A stretch of DNA of 7,302 bases. It comes from CAZKTS01 sp964555735 (lineage in GTDB: Bacteria > Actinomycetota > Acidimicrobiia > IMCC26256 > PALSA-555). The notes under the pieces were generated by a model. That model saw only the letters and a list, made by a program, of their open reading frames with translations. It ran no database searches and had not been told where the DNA came from. Both the position numbers and the translations under genes were made by a program. Below, piece by piece: positions 1 through 6,574 of this stretch (its first letter is position 1; each line of letters begins with the position of its first letter). Where the stretch lies: positions 1-7,302 of the forward strand of contig CAZKTS010000121.1 in the NCBI GenBank assembly GCA_964555735.1, read 5' to 3'.

Positions 1-10
1 AGCACCGCGG

Positions 11-47
11 AGGGCGGTCGGCCGGTTCCCCCCGGGCCGGCCGCCCT
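11..47 (+). terminator. GC-rich hairpin, probable terminator of the gene upstream of pstC
   Basis: The arms 11-23 and 35-47 pair over 13 positions, 12 Watson-Crick and one G-U, around an 11-base C-rich loop. The stem is followed by a short pyrimidine-rich stretch (TTCGCTTTCCC) rather than a true U tract. A hairpin of this kind between pst genes often ends or attenuates the transcript of the abundant binding protein gene, pstS, which would lie just left of the window. That identity is inference. Because the next gene starts only about 50 bases later, it could also act as an attenuator or a 3'-end stabiliser inside one operon. Confidence 0.55.
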
Positions 48-98
48 TCGCTTTCCCGACCGTCAGCACGAGGGTCGTTGCGACCCGCGTGCGCAGAG

Positions 99-1067
99 AT
101 GAGGATGACCGACGTGACCGCCACGTTGCAGGGAAGCCCGGGTGGGCTGCTCGATCTCTCCGGCGACCGGCGCCGGCTGCGCCGGGAGCGGCGCGTGCGC
201 TGGTTCTTCTGGATGGCCGGCATCTCGTCGCTGATCATCAGCATCGCGATCGTCGCCTCGCTGCTCGGCAACTCGATCACCTTCGTGACCAACATCGACA
301 CCGGCTCGCTCTGGACCGGGGAGCAGTGGGCGCCTCGCCTCGGCCACTTCGACCTCGCGACCCTCTTCATGGGGTCGCTCCTCGTCACCGCGATCGCGAT
401 GCTCATCGCGACGCCGCTCGGGTTGGGCGCGGCGATCTACCTCGCCGAGTACGCCAAGCCGCGAGTCCGTCGGTTCCTCAAGCCGATCCTCGAGGTGCTC
501 GCCGGGATCCCGAGCATCGTCATCGGCTTCTTCGCCATCGCGTGGATCGGCCCCAACATCATCCAGCAGATCAGCGACGCCGATGCGTTCAGCCTCGCCG
601 CCGCGGGCGTGGGCGTCGGCGTCCTCATCACGCCGCTCGTCGCGTCGGTGAGCGAGGACGCCATGCGCGCGGTCCCGCACTCGCTGCGCGAGGCGAGCTA
701 CGGCATGGGCGCCCGTCGCCTGACGACCACCGTCCGCATCGTGATCCCCGCGTCGATCTCGGGCATCGTCGCCGCCCTGATCCTCGCGATCTCCCGAGCG
801 ATCGGTGAGGTGATGGTCGTCACGCTGGCGGCCGGAGCGATCGGCGACGCGCGGTATACCGACAACCCCTTCGATGTCGGCACCACCATCACCGCGGCGA
901 TGGCCGGCCTGGCCGGTGGCACCGATCAGGTGGCGAGCGCCGCGGGGACCGGCGCCGGCCAGGCCTACAACAGCCTGTTCTTCCTCGGGCTGCTGCTGTT
1001 CGGCGTCACGATGCTGCTGAACGTGATCGGCAACTTCTTCGTCCGCCGCGTGCGGGAGGGCTACTGA
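99..1067 (+). CDS. pstC: Phosphate ABC transporter permease PstC
   Basis: This is one of the two inner-membrane subunits that form the phosphate channel of the Pst importer (PstSCAB). With the ATG at 99 it has 322 residues, normal for PstC. A basic N-terminal cytoplasmic stretch (24-34) leads into a first membrane segment at about 35-57. Further hydrophobic segments lie near 88-115, 131-151, 165-184, 218-247 and 291-315. The ABC permease EAA loop, which contacts the ATPase, is at about 186-217 (EDAMRAVPHSLREASYG, then VIPAS), followed by the PstC/PstA signature SRAIGE at 232-237. The start is uncertain. The frame is open from the window edge, a TTG occurs at 78, an ATG at 105, and a GTG at 114 has a GAGG 9 bases upstream; none has an ideal ribosome site. 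Its stop overlaps the pstA start (TGATG), which implies translational coupling. Confidence 0.93.
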   Translation: MRMTDVTATLQGSPGGLLDLSGDRRRLRRERRVRWFFWMAGISSLIISIAIVASLLGNSITFVTNIDTGSLWTGEQWAPRLGHFDLATLFMGSLLVTAIAMLIATPLGLGAAIYLAEYAKPRVRRFLKPILEVLAGIPSIVIGFFAIAWIGPNIIQQISDADAFSLAAAGVGVGVLITPLVASVSEDAMRAVPHSLREASYGMGARRLTTTVRIVIPASISGIVAALILAISRAIGEVMVVTLAAGAIGDARYTDNPFDVGTTITAAMAGLAGGTDQVASAAGTGAGQAYNSLFFLGLLLFGVTMLLNVIGNFFVRRVREGY

Positions 1068-2290
1068 TGGCCGCCGTCGACGTCGCCCTCACCCGCGACA
1101 TCACCGTCGGGCGTTCGCTGCGCGGCAAGCGCGTGGACGTCCCCGGGCTGGCCTTCCAGCTCGCGCTCCTCGCGTGCCTGTTCATCGCGCTCGCCTTCCT
1201 CGTCATCCTCATGGCCACCGTGCTCTCCGACGGCGCCGGCACCTACACCGAGCGCGGGTTCGTCATCTCCGACTGGCCGAGCGAGTTCGGGGCCGCGCTC
1301 GACGAGACCTGGACCTTCCTGACCAACCCCGAGGGCATCGCGGGATGGCTCACGACGCTGCTCGCGCTGGTCGGGCTTCCCGCGCTCCTCATCTGGTCGG
1401 TCGTGCGCCGCCGCTGGAAGGTGGTGATCGGCCTGGCCGTGGCGTTCTTCGTGACGTTCGGTGCGGCTGCGCTCCTCGGGACGAGCAGCTTCCTCAACTC
1501 GAACCTGTCGCGCATCCCCGAGAACGCGGGTATCGCCCAGGCGATCTTCGGCACCATCGTGCTGGCGGTGTTCGTGGCCGCGGTCGCGTTCCCACTCGGC
1601 GTCGCGACCGCGATCTACCTCGAGGAGTACGCACCGGCGAACCGGCTCACCGACTTCGTGCGCCTCAACATCCGCAACCTGGCGGGCGTGCCGTCCGTGG
1701 TCTACGGCCTCCTCGGCCTCGCGATCTTCGTGAAGGTGTTCGGCACCGACATCGACGAGTTCCCCCTCATCGGCGGAGTGCTGCACGACATCTTCGGGGA
1801 CGGCGGCATCACCGGCGGCCGCACGATCATCGCCGGCGGGCTCACGCTGTCGATCCTGGTGCTGCCGATCGTGATCATCACGTCGTCGGAGGCGATCCGC
1901 GCCGTCCCGCAGTCCCTGCGCGAGGGCGGCTACGGCGTCGGCGCGACGAAGTGGGAGGTCACCAAGACCCTGGTGCTCCCGAACGCGTTCGCGGGGATCC
2001 TCACGGGCACGATCCTCTCGCTGTCCCGCGCGATCGGCGAGACCGCGCCGCTCATCCTGGTCGGCGCCTTCTACGGCACCTTCTACACGACGGGCAGCGC
2101 GGGCCTCTTCGACAAGTTCACCACCACGTACACCGCGCTCCCCCAGGTGGTGTTCCAGTGGGCGACCGACGCCAAGACCGAGTTCCGCATCGATCTCGCA
2201 GCCGCGGCGATCCTCGCGCTGCTCATGATCACGCTGCTCGCCAACCTCGCCGCGGTGTTGCTCCGCAACCGCTACGAGAAGCGCTGGTAG
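1067..2290 (+). CDS. pstA: Phosphate ABC transporter permease PstA, with long N-terminal extension
   Basis: This is the partner membrane subunit of PstC in the phosphate importer. At 407 residues it is about 100 longer than a typical PstA of 280-300. The core permease fills roughly 150-407, with membrane segments near 155-177, 203-224, 253-272, 308-335 and 377-400. It carries the EAA loop EAIRAVPQSLREGGYGVGA (275-293) ending at VLP (303-305), and the SRAIGE signature (320-325). The extra N-terminal part (1-150) has hydrophobic segments at about 27-50, 92-112 and 117-137, with a polar loop at 52-90. The ATG overlaps the pstC stop by one base, so the start is firm. The TAG stop is immediately followed by the arsR stop on the other strand. 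No pstB ATPase gene follows, so the ATPase must be encoded elsewhere. Confidence 0.93.
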   Translation: MAAVDVALTRDITVGRSLRGKRVDVPGLAFQLALLACLFIALAFLVILMATVLSDGAGTYTERGFVISDWPSEFGAALDETWTFLTNPEGIAGWLTTLLALVGLPALLIWSVVRRRWKVVIGLAVAFFVTFGAAALLGTSSFLNSNLSRIPENAGIAQAIFGTIVLAVFVAAVAFPLGVATAIYLEEYAPANRLTDFVRLNIRNLAGVPSVVYGLLGLAIFVKVFGTDIDEFPLIGGVLHDIFGDGGITGGRTIIAGGLTLSILVLPIVIITSSEAIRAVPQSLREGGYGVGATKWEVTKTLVLPNAFAGILTGTILSLSRAIGETAPLILVGAFYGTFYTTGSAGLFDKFTTTYTALPQVVFQWATDAKTEFRIDLAAAAILALLMITLLANLAAVLLRNRYEKRW

Positions 2291-2644
2291 CTACGCACCG
2301 ACGGCGCTCGGCGTCGCGAGCGCCTCGCGGAGCGCGTCGATCCGACCCGGGACGAGCGACCACCAGACCCAGCGGCCGCGCTTCTCGCCGGTGATGAGCC
2401 CGGCCTCGGCGAGCACCTTCGTGTGGTGCGAGATCGTGGGCTGGGACTTCCCGAGCGGTCGCTGCAGATCGCACGCGCACAGCTCGCCGGCGGCGGCCAC
2501 CATGCTCAGCAGCCGGAGCCGGACCGGGTCGGCGAGTGCCGCGTAGGCCCGGGCGAGGTCCTCTGCCTCGGCCTCCGCCAACGGCGCCTCGAGGAACGGC
2601 GTGCAGCACCCGGAATCGGCGCTGCTTCTGTCGGTCCTGGCCAT
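2291..2644 (-). CDS. arsR: ArsR/SmtB-family arsenite-responsive repressor
   Basis: This is a dimeric winged-helix repressor of 117 residues that releases DNA on binding As(III) or Sb(III). The winged helix covers about 25-100: ALADPVRLRLL (36-46), then ELCACDL (54-60), and the recognition helix KSQPTISHHTKVL (66-78). Cysteines occur at 13-14 (GCC) and at 56 and 58. From family knowledge, the Corynebacterium glutamicum ArsR binds As(III) with Cys15, Cys16 and Cys55, so this protein has that actinobacterial N-terminal pair plus the CxC of the classical site. The ATG at 2644 is preceded by AGGGAGGG about four bases upstream, which fixes the start against longer in-frame readings that would run through the operator. 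It diverges from the arsI-aqp-arsC operon and is likely self-repressed from the shared operator. Confidence 0.93.
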   Translation of the reverse strand: MARTDRSSADSGCCTPFLEAPLAEAEAEDLARAYAALADPVRLRLLSMVAAAGELCACDLQRPLGKSQPTISHHTKVLAEAGLITGEKRGRWVWWSLVPGRIDALREALATPSAVGA

Positions 2645-2662
2645 CCGGCCCTCCCTGGACGA

Positions 2663-2714
2663 ATTGACATCTGTCGATACATCTGTCATCGTCGATGTAT
2701 CGACATCCATCAAT
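2663..2714. promoter_or_regulatory. Divergent ars operator: nested palindromes between arsR and arsI
   Basis: A perfect 12-bp inverted repeat (TGTCGATACATC at 2672-2683, its complement at 2694-2705) surrounds a 10-base spacer. The symmetry extends outward as ATTGA (2663-2667) and TCAAT (2710-2714). Read differently, there are two 16-bp dyads, ATTGACA-TC-TGTCGAT (2663-2678, one mismatch) and a weaker mirror copy (2699-2714), with centres 36 bp apart. The region is markedly AT-richer than its surroundings and is the only non-coding DNA between the divergent genes. TTGACA at 2664-2669 (+) and TTGATG at 2713-2708 (-) are candidate -35 elements inside the operator. No convincing -10 could be assigned. 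ArsR binding here would shut both directions; that is inference. Confidence 0.8.
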
Positions 2715-2719
2715 GTAGC

Positions 2720-2725
2720 AGGAGG
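2720..2725 (+). promoter_or_regulatory. Strong Shine-Dalgarno site for arsI
   Basis: AGGAGG lies six bases before the ATG at 2732. It is the best ribosome-binding match in the window and settles the arsI start against longer in-frame readings that would cross the operator. Confidence 0.85.
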
Positions 2726-2731
2726 AACCCC

Positions 2732-3187
2732 ATGTCCCGGGTCCAGCTCGCCCTCAACGTCGACGATCTCGACGCCGCCGTCGACTTCTACACCAAGCTC
2801 TTCGCCATCGAGCCCGCCAAGCGCCGCCCCGGCTACGCCAACTTCGCGGTCGCGGATCCGCCCCTCAAGCTCGTCCTCATCGAGGGCCGCGGTCAGGCCG
2901 GGACCCTCAACCACCTCGGCGTCGAGGTGGAGACCACCGACGAGGTCACGGCTGCCACCCGCCGGCTGAGCGACGAGGGCCTCGACACCGCAACGGAGGA
3001 CGAGGTGTCCTGTTGCTTCGCGGTCCAGGACAAGGTCTGGGTCGACGCCCCGGGCGGCGAGCCGTGGGAGATCTACACCGTGCTCGCCGACGCCGAGATG
3101 CCGGCCGGTGAGCTCCGCACCGTCGCACCTGGCGAGGACGCGATGTGCTGCGCGTCGGCGCCGGAGTCGGCGGACCGCTGCTGCTGA
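2732..3187 (+). CDS. arsI: ArsI/CadI-family glyoxalase-fold metalloenzyme (C-As lyase or Cd-inducible protein)
   Basis: This 151-residue protein belongs to the vicinal-oxygen-chelate superfamily. Characterised ArsI enzymes are Fe(II)-dependent dioxygenases that cleave the C-As bond of trivalent organoarsenicals; the close mycobacterial relative CadI is known mainly as a metal-induced protein. Two beta-alpha-beta-beta-beta halves are visible, beginning RVQLALNVDDLDAAVDFY (3-20) and HLGVEVETTDEV (61-72). Likely metal ligands are Gln5, His61 (LNHLGVE) and Glu113 (PWEIY), with the substrate-thiol pair Cys94-Cys95. Bacillus ArsI has His in place of Gln5; as I recall, the Thermomonospora enzyme uses Gln. 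The C-terminal tail carries two further pairs, CysCys at 139-140 and 150-151. It is the first gene of the operon, under the ArsR operator. The fold is certain; the choice between ArsI and CadI activity is not. Confidence 0.88.
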   Translation: MSRVQLALNVDDLDAAVDFYTKLFAIEPAKRRPGYANFAVADPPLKLVLIEGRGQAGTLNHLGVEVETTDEVTAATRRLSDEGLDTATEDEVSCCFAVQDKVWVDAPGGEPWEIYTVLADAEMPAGELRTVAPGEDAMCCASAPESADRCC

Positions 3188-3216
3188 GCGACTCGGCAGC
3201 GAGGATCGGCGGCACC

Positions 3217-3924
3217 GTGGGGCACGAGGGGATCCTCCGACGCGCCAGCGCGGAGGCGGTCGGCACTGGGTTGCTGGTCGCCACCGTGATCGGCTCGGGG
3301 ATCGCCGCCCAGCGGCTGTCCCCCGACGACACCGGCCTCCAGCTGCTCGAGAACGCGCTTGCCACCGGCGCGGTGCTGGTCGCGCTCATCCTCGCCCTCG
3401 GCGCGATCTCGGGCGCGCACCTCAACCCCGTCGTCACGCTCGCCGACCGACTGCTCGGCGGCGTGTCGACGCGCGAGGCGAGCGCCTACGTCGTCGCCCA
3501 GCTCGCCGGTGCGTGCATCGGCGCCGTCGTCGCCAACCTCATGTTCGAGCTCCCCGCGGTGACGATCTCGACCCACGACCGCTCGTCGAGCGGGGTCCTG
3601 CTCGGCGAGGTCGTGGCCACGTTCGGGCTCCTCGTCGTGATCCTCGGCGTGGCCCGGAGCGGCCGCGCCCAGACCGCGGCCTTCGCGGTCGCGGGGTACA
3701 TCACCGCGGCGTACTGGTTCACGTCGTCCACCAGCTTCGCCAACCCGGCCGTCACGGTGGCGCGTTCGTTGAGCGACACGTTCGCGGGCATCGCCCCCGA
3801 GGACGTCCCGCTCTTCGTCGTGTTCCAGGTGCTCGGCGCGCTCATCGCGATCGTCCTCGTCCGCTACTGGAAGCCCGACCTCGACGCGGGCGACGTCGTC
3901 GTCCCGCACGACCACACCACCTGA
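3217..3924 (+). CDS. AqpS-like aquaglyceroporin, probable arsenite channel
   Basis: This is a six-helix MIP-family channel of 235 residues from GTG 3217. Membrane segments lie near 11-31, 46-64, 87-107, 128-146, 153-170 and 196-216. The two pore half-helices carry SGAHLNPVVT (NPV at 70-72) and SFANPAVTVARSLSD (NPA at 176-178). Water and glycerol channels normally have the selectivity-filter Arg directly after the second NPA; here it is Val179, which should widen the filter. S. meliloti AqpS, a channel in an ars operon that lets arsenite out, has the same feature as I recall. The start was chosen because it puts the first helix right after a short N-terminus, 29 bases past the arsI stop. A GTG at 3145 overlapping arsI, with GAGG seven bases upstream, would add 24 non-membrane residues. 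It is co-transcribed with arsI and arsC. Confidence 0.88.
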   Translation: MGHEGILRRASAEAVGTGLLVATVIGSGIAAQRLSPDDTGLQLLENALATGAVLVALILALGAISGAHLNPVVTLADRLLGGVSTREASAYVVAQLAGACIGAVVANLMFELPAVTISTHDRSSSGVLLGEVVATFGLLVVILGVARSGRAQTAAFAVAGYITAAYWFTSSTSFANPAVTVARSLSDTFAGIAPEDVPLFVVFQVLGALIAIVLVRYWKPDLDAGDVVVPHDHTT

Positions 3925-3944
3925 CCGACGCGCCTGGAGACCTC

Positions 3945-4589
3945 ATGACCGATGCCACCAGCAGCACCCTCGGACCGGATCAGCAGCTCGCGCTCCGAGG
4001 CGCGGCGCAGCGCCTCAGCACCGAGTTCGAGGGCGTCTTCGGCGCCGAGACCATCGAGCGGTTCCTGACGTCGAGCTACGACCAGTTCGCCGACGGGGCG
4101 CGCCTGCCCAACTTCTTGCCCCTGCTCGCCGAGCGGTTCGCGCGCCAGCGCCTCAAGGCACTCGCCCGCGTCGAGGGCCACGCCGCCGACGGCACCCCCG
4201 TCGTGCTCTTCCTGTGCGTCCACAACGCGGGGCGCAGCCAGATGGCGCTCGGCTGGTTCAACCACCTCGCGGGCGACCGAGCCATCGCGTGGTCCGGCGG
4301 CTCCGAGCCCGGGACCGAGGTCAACCCGTCCGCCGTGGCCGCGATGGCCGAGGTCGGGATCGACATCACCGGCGAGTACCCGAAGCCCTGGACCGAGGAG
4401 ATCGTCCAAGCCGCCGACGTCGTGGTCACCATGGGGTGCGGCGACGCGTGCCCGCTGTACCCGGGCAAGCGCTACGAGGACTGGGAGCTCGACGATCCCG
4501 CCGGGCAGGGCGTCGAGGCGGTTCGCCCGATCCGCGACGAGATCGAGGGCCGGGTCCGGGACCTGCTCGACCGCCTCGGCGTGCGGTGA
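3945..4589 (+). CDS. arsC: Arsenate reductase ArsC, low-molecular-weight phosphatase type with N-terminal helical domain
   Basis: This cytoplasmic enzyme of 214 residues reduces arsenate to arsenite. The C-terminal half (86-214) is the low-molecular-weight tyrosine-phosphatase-like reductase: strand VVLFL, then the anion loop CVHNAGRSQM with nucleophile Cys91 and Arg97, then EYPKPW and CGDACP with Cys165 and Cys169 as candidate relay cysteines, and the acidic DDP motif (183-185). The spacing between those two cysteines is shorter than in the thioredoxin-linked S. aureus enzyme. Residues 11-80 form a predicted helical N-terminal domain (SYDQFADGARLPNFLPLLAERFARQRL region) found in many actinobacterial ArsC proteins. 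Whether electrons come from thioredoxin or mycothiol/mycoredoxin cannot be decided here. ATG 3945 has GGAG five bases upstream and follows the channel gene by 20 bases, so this is the last gene of the operon. Confidence 0.92.
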   Translation: MTDATSSTLGPDQQLALRGAAQRLSTEFEGVFGAETIERFLTSSYDQFADGARLPNFLPLLAERFARQRLKALARVEGHAADGTPVVLFLCVHNAGRSQMALGWFNHLAGDRAIAWSGGSEPGTEVNPSAVAAMAEVGIDITGEYPKPWTEEIVQAADVVVTMGCGDACPLYPGKRYEDWELDDPAGQGVEAVRPIRDEIEGRVRDLLDRLGVR

Positions 4590-4593
4590 GGGC

Positions 4594-4893
4594 CTACTCG
4601 GCCGCGGGGGCCGCCGGCGTGGCGGGCTCTTCCTCGTAGCCGAGATCCCACTCGAGGATCAGGCGCTCCCGCTCGGCGTCGCGGTTGACCCGCTCGCGGT
4701 TGCGGCGGAACTGCGGGTCGTGCGGTGGCAGGAGCTGGAGTCGCGCGACCGCCCGCTGCCGGAACTCGTCGATCACCCGCCCGTCCCCGAAGACGCCCTG
4801 CACCTCCCAGTGCGGCGACACCGGGCCGAGGTACACGACCTTCACGTGCCCCTGCGGGGGCAGCTGCTCGAGATCTTCTTCTTCGATCGACAT
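4594..4893 (-). CDS. Small conserved-looking hypothetical protein, unknown function
   Basis: I do not recognise this 99-residue protein. The N-terminus is acidic (EEEDLEQ, 4-10). A compact core, HVKVVYLGPVSPHWEVQGVFGDG (16-38), reads as two beta strands with a turn. A highly charged helix rich in Arg, Glu and Asn (43-81) follows, and the tail is low-complexity Ala/Pro/Glu. There are no membrane segments or cysteines, so it is probably a soluble cytoplasmic protein. The start was taken at ATG 4893, giving a 28-base gap from the htrA stop; a GTG at 4944 would overlap htrA and has no support. The ribosome site is weak. It is likely transcribed with htrA, which is the only hint to a role. Its stop is four bases from the arsC stop on the other strand. 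Confidence 0.72.
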   Translation of the reverse strand: MSIEEEDLEQLPPQGHVKVVYLGPVSPHWEVQGVFGDGRVIDEFRQRAVARLQLLPPHDPQFRRNRERVNRDAERERLILEWDLGYEEEPATPAAPAAE

Positions 4894-4921
4894 CGGGAGC
4901 AGGGTACCCCGGCCCCGAGCC

Positions 4922-6079
<1,158 letters not shown>

Positions 6080-6290
6080 GCGGAAGGCACCTCACGTCGG
6101 GGTCGCGAGAGTGAAAGGCAGGACGGTCTCGAGCGTTCAACCCCACCTAGACCGAACCGGGTTCCTGCCCGTGAGTGTTCCCGATCAACCTGGGCGTTCG
6201 CTGAGTCCGGGTGCCCCAGAGGCGGGGCGACCAGGTCGGAACCCATTCTCGGGAACCGGGGCCACCCGGCCGACGTTTCACCCACAACCT
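6080..6290. promoter_or_regulatory. Divergent promoter region between htrA and whiB with ECF-sigma-like motifs
   Basis: This is the longest non-coding stretch in the window. Towards whiB, GGAAC at 6252-6256 and GTT at 6275-6277 are 18 bases apart, resembling actinobacterial ECF sigma (SigE/SigH/SigR-type) promoters; a start near 6285 would give an almost leaderless whiB mRNA. Towards htrA, on the minus strand, GGAAC at 6165-6161 and GTT at 6141-6139 are 19 bases apart. A short odd palindrome, GAACCGGGTTC, sits at 6154-6164. Such short motifs occur by chance in GC-rich DNA, so this is a hypothesis, supported mainly by known ECF control of htrA genes in mycobacteria. Confidence 0.4.
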
Positions 6291-6563
6291 ATGAACGACA
6301 CCAGCTTCGACCTCCCCCCCGACCACCGGACCCCGGCGTGGATGCTCCGGGCCCTCTGTCGCGATGCCAAGGCGGGGCAGTTCTTCCCCTCCGACGGTGT
6401 CGGCGTCGAGCGGGCCCGCAAGGTCTGCGCCGAGTGCCCGGTCAAGAGCGAGTGCCTCGAGTACGCCCTCCAGTACCGGATCGATCACGGGGTCTGGGGT
6501 GGGTGCTCGGAGCGTGAACGGCGCCGGATCCTCCGCCAGCGCCGGCTCACCGCGGCTCGCTAG
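6291..6563 (+). CDS. WhiB-family Fe-S transcriptional regulator
   Basis: This is a 90-residue Wbl protein, an actinobacteria-specific regulator that binds a 4Fe-4S cluster and acts with the primary sigma factor or on DNA. The four cluster cysteines are Cys23, Cys46, Cys49 and Cys55 (C-x22-C-x2-C-x5-C). They are followed by the G(V/I)WGG turn GVWGG at 67-71 and a basic C-terminus (ERERRRILRQRR) suited to DNA contact. The length and short N-terminus resemble the WhiB1/WhiB2 groups, but the subclass cannot be set. No Shine-Dalgarno is visible before ATG 6291, consistent with a leaderless or short-leader mRNA. A GTG-free, TA-poor upstream gives no better start. It is divergent from htrA. Confidence 0.95.
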   Translation: MNDTSFDLPPDHRTPAWMLRALCRDAKAGQFFPSDGVGVERARKVCAECPVKSECLEYALQYRIDHGVWGGCSERERRRILRQRRLTAAR

Positions 6564-6574
6564 CTGCACGATCT

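Noticed and set aside
1..98. Possible coding tail of an upstream gene or a longer PstC N-terminus
   Set aside because: Frames are open here but the sequence is dominated by a GC-rich hairpin and gives no recognisable protein; more likely the pst intergenic leader.
2423..2731. Upstream extension of the arsI frame into arsR and the operator
   Set aside because: It would make the operator coding and run antisense through arsR; the ATG at 2732 has a perfect AGGAGG six bases upstream.
2645..2914. Upstream extension of the arsR frame past the operator into arsI
   Set aside because: The extra residues match no winged-helix feature, overlap arsI on the other strand, and a strong ribosome site precedes ATG 2644.
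3145..3216. GTG 3145 as start of the aquaporin gene
   Set aside because: It cannot be excluded, since GAGG lies seven bases upstream, but that GAGG is within arsI codons and the 24 added residues are not typical of the short N-terminus before the first MIP helix.
3108..3944. Upstream extension of the arsC frame back to 3108
   Set aside because: The added residues are Arg-rich and overlap the aquaporin gene, which has clear NPA motifs in another frame; ATG 3945 has a good ribosome site.
6154..6164. Palindrome GAACCGGGTTC as a dedicated operator
   Set aside because: Arms are only 5 bp and overlap a candidate sigma motif; an 11-base palindrome is easily found by chance in this composition.
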